The notes below the pieces were generated by a model. That model worked only from the letters and a program-made list of their open reading frames with translations, had not been told where the DNA came from and searched no databases. Shown here piece by piece: positions 15,120-21,581 of a stretch of 26,496 bases of DNA; position 1 is the first letter of the stretch; the number at the start of each line of letters is the position of its first letter. Both the position numbers and the translations under genes were made by a program. The DNA lies in NCBI GenBank assembly GCA_036505275.1, contig DASXTS010000335.1, forward strand, positions 1-26,496. Reading direction: 5' to 3'. Origin of the DNA: DASXTS01 sp036505275. GTDB taxonomy: Bacteria > Actinomycetota > Actinomycetes > Mycobacteriales > Pseudonocardiaceae.

Positions 15120-15163
15120 CCGGTTGAGTGCCGGTTGTTTACCCGTTGTTAACAGGTTGTTCG
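15120..15163. repeat. Four 11-bp phased GTTG motifs, possible regulator-binding cluster
   Basis: CCGGTTGAGTG, CCGGTTGTTTA, CCCGTTGTTAA and CAGGTTGTTCG follow one another with an exact 11-bp period. The GTTG core is constant and the downstream bases vary, which is the pattern of direct-repeat binding sites on one face of the helix (OmpR/PhoP-type regulators use 11-bp units). It lies about 400 bp upstream of the GdmH-like start and just downstream of the esterase stop codon. The binding role is inferred. Confidence 0.5.
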
Positions 15164-15169
15164 ACCTGT
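15152..15169 (-). terminator. Small hairpin downstream of the esterase gene
   Basis: ACAGGT (15152-15157) and ACCTGT (15164-15169) form a perfect 6-bp stem with a 6-nt loop, 46 bp past the esterase stop codon. On the minus strand it is followed by TAACAACGGG rather than a T-run, so termination is only a possibility. Confidence 0.3.
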
Positions 15170-15214
15170 CGCTTGGCCGGTCACGGGGTCCGCCGAAACG
15201 ATCTACCTAGGAGA

Positions 15215-16213
15215 TCAGGCCGCCGGGCGGGCGGCGTTTGCCTCATCGTCGGCCGCCAGGGAGTTCAGCAACATCGGTAGCGAACGGTGCAGCTCTCGCT
15301 CCCAGTACGGCCAGGTATGCGTCCCAGCGCCGTAGAAATCCGTTGTCAGCGCAACGCCGACCTCCTGGAACCGAGCGGCCGTCACCTGGTTCATGACGTT
15401 CAGCAGGGCCTCGAGTTGATCGGTGGTGTCCGGGGGGTCGAAGGGACCGGCAGTGCCGTCACCGCAGGACATGAACACGGGTGTCCCCTCAAGGCGCGGC
15501 GCCAGGTAATAGGGATCGTGTGCCTGCCAGATGCGGCGCTGGGCAACCGGGTCACCCCACAAGGCCAGCGGGTCCTCGCCGAACGCGCCCAGCAAGCCCA
15601 TCAGGCCCTCCGGGAAACCGGGAAGCAGCGGGTGCACGACACCGCTGTAGCTGGCCACCGCGCGGAACATCCCCGGATGGCGCCCGGCGTAGGACAGGGC
15701 ACCGAACCCGCCCATGGACAGTCCGGCGATCACCCGCCGGTTCCCGGCGCCGTAGTCACGTTCCAGCAACTTCCGAAGCTCGGTCAGATGGAAGGTCTCC
15801 CACGCCGGCGGGCCGCCGGCACCGCCGTTCCACCAGTTGCTGTACCACCCGACCGGACCGGCCTCTGGCATGACGACGAGCACGCCACGCAGCGCTTCAA
15901 GATCCTCGACGTCGGTCGATCGAGTCCAACTGTCGTAGGTGTCGCAGCAACCATGCAGGAGATACAGCACCGGCCAGCTGTCCATTGGCCGGCGCTGCTC
16001 CCAACCGTCCGGGGTCAGCAGCCGGACCATGGCCGTCCGGCCAAGGGCGGGTGACTGGACGGTCAGATCGACCAGGTGAGCTCCGACCTGTTGCTGCGCG
16101 ACGACCTGGGCACCGCCGGTGCCGGCACCGAGCGCCGCCGGAGCACCGCCAACCGCGACCACCAGCGCAAGCAGCACAACCAAAATCGAACGGGGACACC
16201 GACCGCTGGGCAT
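15215..16213 (-). CDS. Secreted esterase of the antigen 85 / esterase D superfamily
   Basis: A 332-residue protein with a Sec-type signal peptide (RSILVVLLALVVAVGGAPAALGA, cleavage near residue 30). The alpha/beta hydrolase core has PVLYLLHGCCDTYDSW (81-96), the nucleophile elbow GLSMGGFGAL with Ser166, an acid in CGDGTAGPFD and the histidine in GTHTWPYWE. GWYSNWWNGG and the general layout match the mycolyltransferase/esterase-D group. Outside mycolate-producing genera these act as secreted esterases of unknown substrate. The ATG at 16211-16213 has GGGGAGGAG 4 nt upstream; the longer open frame is rejected because it would bury the signal peptide. It is divergent from the DUF2254 gene and stands alone. 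Confidence 0.9.
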   Translation of the reverse strand: MPSGRCPRSILVVLLALVVAVGGAPAALGAGTGGAQVVAQQQVGAHLVDLTVQSPALGRTAMVRLLTPDGWEQRRPMDSWPVLYLLHGCCDTYDSWTRSTDVEDLEALRGVLVVMPEAGPVGWYSNWWNGGAGGPPAWETFHLTELRKLLERDYGAGNRRVIAGLSMGGFGALSYAGRHPGMFRAVASYSGVVHPLLPGFPEGLMGLLGAFGEDPLALWGDPVAQRRIWQAHDPYYLAPRLEGTPVFMSCGDGTAGPFDPPDTTDQLEALLNVMNQVTAARFQEVGVALTTDFYGAGTHTWPYWERELHRSLPMLLNSLAADDEANAARPAA

Positions 16214-16430
16214 GGCGCTCCTCCCCACGAGGCAGATCGACCATAGCCCCACGGTCAAGGTGTGCCATGCGCGTAGCGACCCCGGCGGCCGGAGGATGGG
16301 ATGGTGGGCTTCGACAAGCCGGAGGCGTCCACCGCGGTGCCGTTCGACGGTGCCCGGCGCGTTGCCTGAGGTGAACACGCACTGGCCGAGCACCGCTCCC
16401 GGCCAGGTGGCTGGCGTGCGAAGGTTGGGC

Positions 16431-17759
16431 ATGCTACGACGTGATGCGCTGCGAGAGTACATGCGCGGGTCGCTGTGGGTGCTTCCGACGGTGTCGGTAC
16501 TGGCCGCGTTGCTCGTCGGAAGCGCGCTGTCGCTGATGCCCGTCGGCCCGGATTCGCTGTTGGCGTTTCCAGGCACGGCGGACGACGCCCGCGCGCTGCT
16601 GATCGGGATCACCGCCACCATGGTGACCGTCATCGCCCTGCTGCTGGGCCTGACCGTGGTTGCGCTGCAGATGTCGTCCGGCCAGTTCTCCCCGCGGCTG
16701 CTGCGCAACTTCCTTCGAGATCGCCCCAACCAGATCGTGCTCAGCACGTTCGTGGGCACGTTCGCCTACAGCGCGGCCGGGCTGTACACGGTCGGTGTGT
16801 CGGCCGGCGCGCGTACCACAGAGTATCCGCGGCTCGCGGTGACCGGCGCGCTGGTGCTGCTGTTCGCCAGCCTCGGTCTGCTGGTCTACTTCGCCGACCA
16901 TCTGGCGCACTCGATCCAGATCGATGCGATCATGCGACTGGTGGAGCTCAACACCCTCGGCGTGATCAAGGAAGGCCTGTTCACCGGAAGCGACGGGGCC
17001 CCGTCCGCACCAGCGGATGCGGCGCCGATCCCGGCCATGCGATCGGGGTACATCCAGGCGGCCTACCCGGCCGAGGTGCTGGCCGAGGCCGCCCGGCAAC
17101 AGGCCTGCGTCCGGCTGCGGCTGCGGGTGGGGGAACACGTCGTGGCCCGGACGACCCTGGCCTGGGTCTGGCCCAGCACGCCGGACGGTCCGGCGCCCGA
17201 CCCCGATGCGTTCCGGCCGATCCTTGACGAGGCCGTCCGGGTCGGGTTCGAGCGGACCCTCGAGCAGGATGCCGCATTCGGCATCCGCCAACTGGTCGAC
17301 ATCGCGTGCAAGGCGATGTCCCCGGCCGTCAACGACCCGTACACCGCGGTGCAGGCGATCGACCACCTCTCGGTGATCTTCTGCCAGCTCGCCGTCCGGC
17401 CGCTCGGAGACCACGTCCTGCGGCACGCCACCGGCGCCGTCGTGATCATTCCGGCCCGGCGGTTCGGTGACTACCTGGCCGTGATGTGCGGGCTGATCCG
17501 TCGGTACGGCGCGCGGGAGCCGACGATCGCGCAGGCCCTGTTGCGGCTGCTGGCCAGTTGCGCGGCGGTGGCCGGCCCGGATCCCGAGCGGTCCGCCGCG
17601 ATCGAGGAGCAGGCTCGCCTGATCCTCGAGGACGCCAGCCGAGAGGTACCGCAGCCCGCCGACCTGGTCCAGGTGCGAGCCCGGGCCCGAACCCTGCTAC
17701 GTGAGGTGGTCGCGGAGCCGTCCGCCACCGGATCCGCCGACGCCGCACCGGTCAGGTAG
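16431..17759 (+). CDS. DUF2254 family integral membrane protein
   Basis: A 442-residue membrane protein. The four TM segments are in the N-terminal half: LWVLPTVSVLAALLVGSAL (about 15-33), LLIGITATMVTVIALLLGLTVVALQM (about 61-86), IVLSTFVGTFAYSAAGLYTV and LAVTGALVLLFASLGLLVYF. The family signature SSGQFSPRLLRNFLRDR follows TM2. The soluble C-terminal half includes FGIRQLVDIACKAMSPAVNDPYTAVQAIDHL, the most conserved DUF2254 motif. The ATG at 16431 has AAGG 6 nt upstream; an in-frame GTG at 16416 is a possible alternative. The function of DUF2254 proteins is unknown; channel- or receptor-like roles have been guessed. It is divergent from the esterase gene and appears monocistronic. Confidence 0.92.
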   Translation: MLRRDALREYMRGSLWVLPTVSVLAALLVGSALSLMPVGPDSLLAFPGTADDARALLIGITATMVTVIALLLGLTVVALQMSSGQFSPRLLRNFLRDRPNQIVLSTFVGTFAYSAAGLYTVGVSAGARTTEYPRLAVTGALVLLFASLGLLVYFADHLAHSIQIDAIMRLVELNTLGVIKEGLFTGSDGAPSAPADAAPIPAMRSGYIQAAYPAEVLAEAARQQACVRLRLRVGEHVVARTTLAWVWPSTPDGPAPDPDAFRPILDEAVRVGFERTLEQDAAFGIRQLVDIACKAMSPAVNDPYTAVQAIDHLSVIFCQLAVRPLGDHVLRHATGAVVIIPARRFGDYLAVMCGLIRRYGAREPTIAQALLRLLASCAAVAGPDPERSAAIEEQARLILEDASREVPQPADLVQVRARARTLLREVVAEPSATGSADAAPVR

Positions 17760-17912
17760 GCGGGCGCCGGGATCTCGTGGCACCGTCGGGCGGGTGTGGG
17801 GAGCCGCATCGGCTCCGTGGTGGTGAACTGCGCCGACCTGGAGTTCATGACCACGTTCGCTGCTGCGCGCTGCGGTCCCGATGAGACCGGGTCACTCAGT
17901 AGGCGCGGCCGA

Positions 17913-17934
17913 TGTGTACACAATCAGGTACACT
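17913..17934 (+). promoter_or_regulatory. Palindromic operator and promoter of the antitoxin-toxin locus
   Basis: TGTGTACACA (17913-17922) is a perfect 10-bp palindrome, and its GTACAC half recurs at 17928-17933, exactly 12 bp after the first. TACACT (17929-17934) is a plausible -10 element only 6 bp before the antitoxin ATG, and no Shine-Dalgarno is present, so the mRNA may be leaderless. The overlap of promoter and palindrome fits the autoregulation usual for Phd-type antitoxins. Confidence 0.6.
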
Positions 17935-17940
17935 TTAGGC

Positions 17941-18258
17941 ATGTTGATCGAGACGTTGTCCGTGCGCGAGGCTCGTGAGCAGTTGCCTAGCGTGCTGGAA
18001 CGGTTCCGCAACGGCGACCGTAGGCCGGTCGGCGTGGGCTCGCATCGTAAGACCGAGGCGGTTATGGTGCCGGTCGAGGTGTTCGACGAGTTGACAGCCG
18101 AGCGCTCCCGGTCGTTGAGCCAAGCAGCGGCCTCCGTGCGCGCCGAAGGGCTCGTTGTGAGCTCCGACGTCGAGGCGATCACCGAACGTTGGGTGCGCGG
18201 TGAGATCAGCAGTGCACAGATGCGTGAACAGGTTCGGCTGCTGTACGGCCTGGCATGA
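17941..18258 (+). CDS. Composite antitoxin: Phd/YefM-like N-terminus with VbhA-like Fic-inhibiting C-terminus
   Basis: A 105-residue protein. The first 50 residues (LSVREAREQLPSVLERF, then AVMVPVEVFDEL) have the layout of Phd/YefM antitoxins, which bind their own operator. The second half resembles VbhA-type Fic antitoxins: helix AAASVRAEGL contains S65-V-R-A-E69-G70, which fits the inhibitory motif (S/T)xxxE(G/N) whose glutamate blocks ATP binding in Fic enzymes, and VRGEIS (85-90) matches the VbhA-type end helix. The gene overlaps its toxin by ATGA (18255-18258). It is intact although the toxin is broken. Both halves are read from motif similarity only; a plain Phd antitoxin is the conservative alternative. 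Confidence 0.8.
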   Translation: MLIETLSVREAREQLPSVLERFRNGDRRPVGVGSHRKTEAVMVPVEVFDELTAERSRSLSQAAASVRAEGLVVSSDVEAITERWVRGEISSAQMREQVRLLYGLA

Positions 18259-18831
18259 CCGTTGATCCGTACGTCGATCCCGACAGTGGTGTGCTGCGTA
18301 ACCGGCTCGGCATCGTCGATGGTCGGCGCCTGCGAGAGGTCGAGGCGGACTTGACGCTCGCCGCGCTGGCGGATCTGGGAACCCGGATACTGCCAGGCGG
18401 TTACGGTACGACCTCGATCATTTGCGTTCATTCCATCGAGAGATCTTCGGCGATATCTACCGTGGGCCGGCGCAATCAGGGTGGTGAGTATCAGCAGATC
18501 GGACCCATTCTGCTTGCCGCAGCACATCGAGGCGTACTCCGCTGAGGTGTTCGGAGCGCTGGCAAAGGAACGGTGCCTGCGAGGATTGCAGCGAATGGAT
18601 TTCCTTGATCGATTGACCCACTACTTCGCCGAGGTCAACGCCATCCATCCGTTCCGTGAGGGAAATGGCGGCACGCAGCGAGCCTTCTTCCGCCAGCTCG
18701 GCCGCGAAGCGGGTTGGCCAATCGACTGGGCCACGTTGGATCCCGAGGCCAACTCGACAGCATCGAGGGCCTCGCTCGGTGCGGACAATCGTCCGCTACG
18801 TGATCTCCTTGACCTTATGGTGGCCCGTTGA
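18255..18831 (+). pseudogene. Broken Fic/DOC-family AMP-transferase toxin
   Basis: Three reading frames together spell one Fic protein. Frame A (from ATG 18255) gives DPDSGVLRNRLGI and LADLGTRILPGG. Frame B (from about 18407) gives YDLDHLRSFHREIFGDIYR. Frame C (from 18463) gives WAGAIRVVSISRSDPFC, then HPFREGNGG (18646-18672) and continues to TGA at 18831. Each shift equals loss of one base; the second is explained by CGTGG in place of CGTTGG at 18461-18465. In addition the Fic motif HPFx(D/E)GNGR has lost its final arginine (GGC at 18670-18672). Fic toxins AMPylate target proteins, and that arginine contacts ATP phosphates. The toxin is almost surely inactive. It converges on the condensation-domain gene. 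Confidence 0.88.
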
Positions 18832-18861
18832 CGGTGGCCGTCGACGATGCCGACTTGATGC

Positions 18862-20211
18862 CTACTGCAATGGAGCGTCAGGGGTCGTGACGATGCGGCG
18901 CAGGGCCGCGGTGAAGGCGTCGACCATGCCGGCGATGGTGGACTCGTCGAACTCGTTGCGGTTGAACTTGATGTTGCCGAAGATGCCGTCGGAGGGGTCC
19001 ACGTCGAGGGTCCAGAGGGTGCCGTCCGGGATGTCGGCGCTGACCTCCTGGGAGAGCAGCCGCCGGCGGATCTCGGCGTACTTGAGACCGGCGCCGAGCT
19101 CGCCGTCGGTGACGAAGGGGTGTTGGAAGACCTGAATCGCGCCGACGGCGAGGTCGGTGGCGGCGAACGGCGCCATGAGCTCCGGGGCTTCGCCGACGAT
19201 GTGGCCGAACGGGACCTCGTAGGTCTGCGCCTCGATGCAGGTTGTCCGGGTGCGCTGCACCGCCTCGCGCAGGGTGGCGCAGCCGTCCAGGCTGGTGCGC
19301 AGCGGGATGAAGTTGAAGAACGTGCCGACGGTGTCCTCGAACTCGGGGTGGCCCCGGCCGGCGGTGAGGGTGGGCACCACGATATCGGTGGCGCCGGTGC
19401 GCTCGCGCAGCACGAGCTCGTAGGCGGTGAGCAGCACCATGAACGGCGAGCTGCGCAGGGCGGCGGCGAACTTCAGCGTGGCCGAGGTCAGCGCGGTGTC
19501 GATGACGAAGCGGTGCGTCGAGGTGACCTTGGTCAGCTCGGACCGCGGCCGGTCCATCGGGACGGCCAGCATCTGCGAGCCATGCAGCTTCTGCCGCCAG
19601 TAATCGCGGCCGCTGGCCAGCGCGTCCTCGGTGAGCGCCTCCTTCTGCCAGACCGCGTACTCGCGGTACTGGCGCGGCGTCGGCAACGGCGGCGTGTCGT
19701 GACCGGTGCGCGTGGCGTAGCAGTGGGCCAGGTCGCGCATGATCACCCGCATTGACCAGCCGTCGGTCGCGGTGTGGTGCGCGATCAGTACGAGGACGGC
19801 GTCGTTGTCGTCGAACCGGCCGAGCTCGGCGCGCAGCACGGGGTGCCGGTGGGCGTCGATGGCGCCCGCCTCGACCTGGTTGAGGAACTCCTCGACCCGG
19901 CGGTCGCGGGACTCGGGGGCTGAGTCGGACCCCGCGTCGGTGTCGGACAGGTCGTGCACCACCAGGGCCGGCGGGCTCGGCGGCAGCACCTCCTGGTAGC
20001 CGGTGCCGCCATCGTGCACGATCGCGGTGCGCAGCCCCTCGTGCCGCGCCACCACGTCGTTGAGCGCGTGCTGCAGGACGTCGAGGTCGATGGTGCCGGA
20101 CAGCCGCCAGCCGCGGGTGTTGTGGTACCGCGGGCTGAACGATCCCTCACCGTCGCCCTTGTCGAATGCGCACAGGAATTCCTGGGTGTAGGACAGCGGA
20201 TACTGGCTCAT
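18862..20211 (-). CDS. Free-standing NRPS condensation-domain protein
   Basis: A 449-residue protein made of a single condensation domain. The C1-type start is YPLSYTQEFLCAF (4-16), followed by RHEGLRTAIV (56-65). The catalytic motif HHxxxDG is HHTATDG (145-151), with a later ATG-D-IVVPTLTAGR segment and the VGTFFNFIPLR motif. The C-terminal part carries the usual floor-loop/latch strands. No adenylation, carrier or thioesterase domain is attached. The ATG at 20209-20211 has GAGGAG 6 nt upstream and starts 10 bp after the hmaS stop codon, so it is the last gene of the NRPS operon. It probably joins the amino acid on the neighbouring carrier domain to an amine acceptor or another carrier-bound unit. 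The subtype (LCL, DCL or amide-forming) cannot be read reliably. Confidence 0.92.
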   Translation of the reverse strand: MSQYPLSYTQEFLCAFDKGDGEGSFSPRYHNTRGWRLSGTIDLDVLQHALNDVVARHEGLRTAIVHDGGTGYQEVLPPSPPALVVHDLSDTDAGSDSAPESRDRRVEEFLNQVEAGAIDAHRHPVLRAELGRFDDNDAVLVLIAHHTATDGWSMRVIMRDLAHCYATRTGHDTPPLPTPRQYREYAVWQKEALTEDALASGRDYWRQKLHGSQMLAVPMDRPRSELTKVTSTHRFVIDTALTSATLKFAAALRSSPFMVLLTAYELVLRERTGATDIVVPTLTAGRGHPEFEDTVGTFFNFIPLRTSLDGCATLREAVQRTRTTCIEAQTYEVPFGHIVGEAPELMAPFAATDLAVGAIQVFQHPFVTDGELGAGLKYAEIRRRLLSQEVSADIPDGTLWTLDVDPSDGIFGNIKFNRNEFDESTIAGMVDAFTAALRRIVTTPDAPLQ

Positions 20212-20221
20212 CGTGTTCTCC

Positions 20222-21283
20222 TCATGCCGCCTCTAGTTCGACAGCCTCGTACAACGCCTTGATGTTGTTGCTGCCGAAGGTGCGCGCGCCGATCCGCTCG
20301 ATGATTTCGAGGAAGAACGTCTTGCGCGTGTGCACGGATCTGGTGAAGATCTGGAATAGCTGCCCGTAATGATCCTGGTCGACCAGGATGCTGAGCCGCT
20401 GCAGCTCATCGACGGAATGCCGGGACAGCGTCAGGCGCTTGGTGAGCTGCCGGTAATAGGCGCCCGGAGTGTTCAGGAACGCCACGCCGGTGGCGTTGAT
20501 CGAGCCGACGGCTCGCACGATGTCGTCGGCGATGAACGCTATGTGCTGGACGCCGGCCCCGCCGTGGTTCTTCAGGAAGTCGTCGATCTGTCCGGGCGAG
20601 CACGACAGGTCCGGCTCGATCAGGGTCAGCGTCACGGCGCCGGAGCGGCTCTGCACCACCTGAGAGTTCATCGCCTGGGCGCCGACCACGATTCGCTCGG
20701 TGAAGATCATGGCGAAGTCCAGCACCTGCTCGTAGAACGCCACGGTCGGCTCCAGCTGCCCGGCCTCGACGCAGATCGCGAAGTGGTCCATCCCGTTCAG
20801 GCCGGCGTCCCAGGCACCGGCCGCCGGGGCCACCGGGCGCAGTCCGTGCAGCGCACGCTCGTCGCCACCCCCGCTGCGCTGCACGAAGGTGTGCGTCACA
20901 TCGCCGAAGCCGATGATCGTCGCGGTGACCACGCCGCCGTGCTCGGCCGGGGCGGACACCGGCCGGGCGCCACGCCGCACCGCCTCCTCGAACGCCACGC
21001 CGGCATCCGCCACTCGCAGCGCGATGTCGGCCACGCCGTCGCCGTGCCGCTCGACGTAGGCGGCGCCGGGATGGTCGCCGACCAGCGGCTCGGTGAGCAC
21101 CAGCCGGATGTCCCGCCGGCCGAGGCCGACCGACCGGGCCGGGGCCGGGTCGCCGCCGGCGGCGTACACCGCAAAGCCGTAGCCGTCCACCAGCCATGCC
21201 GTTTTCGCCTCGATATCGTCGACGTAGAACAGCACGTGATCGACGAGCAGATCCTCGAACGCCTGCGATGGGGCCGCGGCCAT
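20222..21283 (-). CDS. hmaS: 4-hydroxymandelate synthase
   Basis: A 353-residue non-haem iron dioxygenase of the HPPD/HmaS family with two vicinal-oxygen-chelate domains. Iron ligands are His167 (NGMDHFAI), His247 (GVQHIAF) and Glu326 (FFLEIIER). The HPPD-type PLNEP stretch is replaced by LTLIEPD (219-225), and the C-terminal segment reads FGSNNIKALYEAVE, as in glycopeptide HmaS enzymes. The enzyme converts 4-hydroxyphenylpyruvate to 4-hydroxymandelate, the first step to 4-hydroxyphenylglycine (Hpg). The ATG at 21281-21283 has GGAGA about 8 nt upstream; the long upstream open frame is a shadow over mbtH and the A domain. It lies between mbtH and the condensation gene. Catabolic HPPD is the alternative but fits the motifs and context less well. 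Confidence 0.9.
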   Translation of the reverse strand: MAAAPSQAFEDLLVDHVLFYVDDIEAKTAWLVDGYGFAVYAAGGDPAPARSVGLGRRDIRLVLTEPLVGDHPGAAYVERHGDGVADIALRVADAGVAFEEAVRRGARPVSAPAEHGGVVTATIIGFGDVTHTFVQRSGGGDERALHGLRPVAPAAGAWDAGLNGMDHFAICVEAGQLEPTVAFYEQVLDFAMIFTERIVVGAQAMNSQVVQSRSGAVTLTLIEPDLSCSPGQIDDFLKNHGGAGVQHIAFIADDIVRAVGSINATGVAFLNTPGAYYRQLTKRLTLSRHSVDELQRLSILVDQDHYGQLFQIFTRSVHTRKTFFLEIIERIGARTFGSNNIKALYEAVELEAA

Positions 21284-21318
21284 GTATCGGTCTCCGTCCA
21301 GCTCTTTATGCGTCGCTG

Positions 21319-21528
21319 CTATGCGTCCAGGTGGGCCACGAGGCTGCGTGGTCGGATATCGGTCCAGTTCTGCTTGACGTATTCCAGGCAGGTGCCGCGA
21401 TCGGCCGGGCCGTGCACAATGGCCCAGCCGGCCGGCGCATCGATGTCGGCGGGCCACAGCGAATGTTGGCCATCGACATTGGTCAGCACGGTGTAGCTGC
21501 CGTTCTGGTCGTCGAAGGGATTCGTCAT
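21319..21528 (-). CDS. MbtH-family NRPS accessory protein
   Basis: A 69-residue protein beginning MTNPFDDQNGSYTVL, with the family signatures QHSLWP (21-26), PAGW (32-35), CLEYVKQNW and DIRPRSL. MbtH-like proteins bind adenylation domains and are often required for their folding and activity, especially for tyrosine-type and Hpg-type domains. The start is well supported by GGAG 7 nt upstream. It lies 53 bp after the A-T gene and 35 bp before hmaS, so it is surely cotranscribed and should serve that adenylation domain. Confidence 0.96.
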   Translation of the reverse strand: MTNPFDDQNGSYTVLTNVDGQHSLWPADIDAPAGWAIVHGPADRGTCLEYVKQNWTDIRPRSLVAHLDA

Positions 21529-21581
21529 TCCCGGTCTCCAATTGAGGGCGGGGCCTGTCGGGTGCCGGCCTGAGTGCGCGA

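Larger units (their letters stand above)
14721..15214. other. 494-bp region between the GdmH-like operon and the esterase gene
   Basis: This stretch contains no intact gene that I can support. It holds, from left to right, the leader of the GdmH-like gene, a probable IclR gene remnant (minus strand, 14834-14956), four copies of a 9-bp repeat (15081-15116), four 11-bp phased motifs (15120-15163) and a small hairpin (15152-15169). The operon promoter must lie here or within the remnant, but no clear -10/-35 pair stands out. I looked for guanidine-I, -II and -III riboswitch cores by eye on the minus strand and did not see them. Confidence 0.6.

Noticed and set aside
14971..15210. Small plus-strand open frame of 79 codons
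   Set aside because: It consists largely of the 9-bp repeat (GDL repeats), with no domain and no clear ribosome binding site. Treated as intergenic.
14721..15214. Guanidine riboswitch upstream of the GdmH-like gene
   Set aside because: I looked on the minus strand for the guanidine-I core (GGTCCGAGAG-like and CACGG elements), ACGR-loop hairpin pairs of guanidine-II, and the guanidine-III pseudoknot sequence, and found none by eye. A covariance-model search would settle it.
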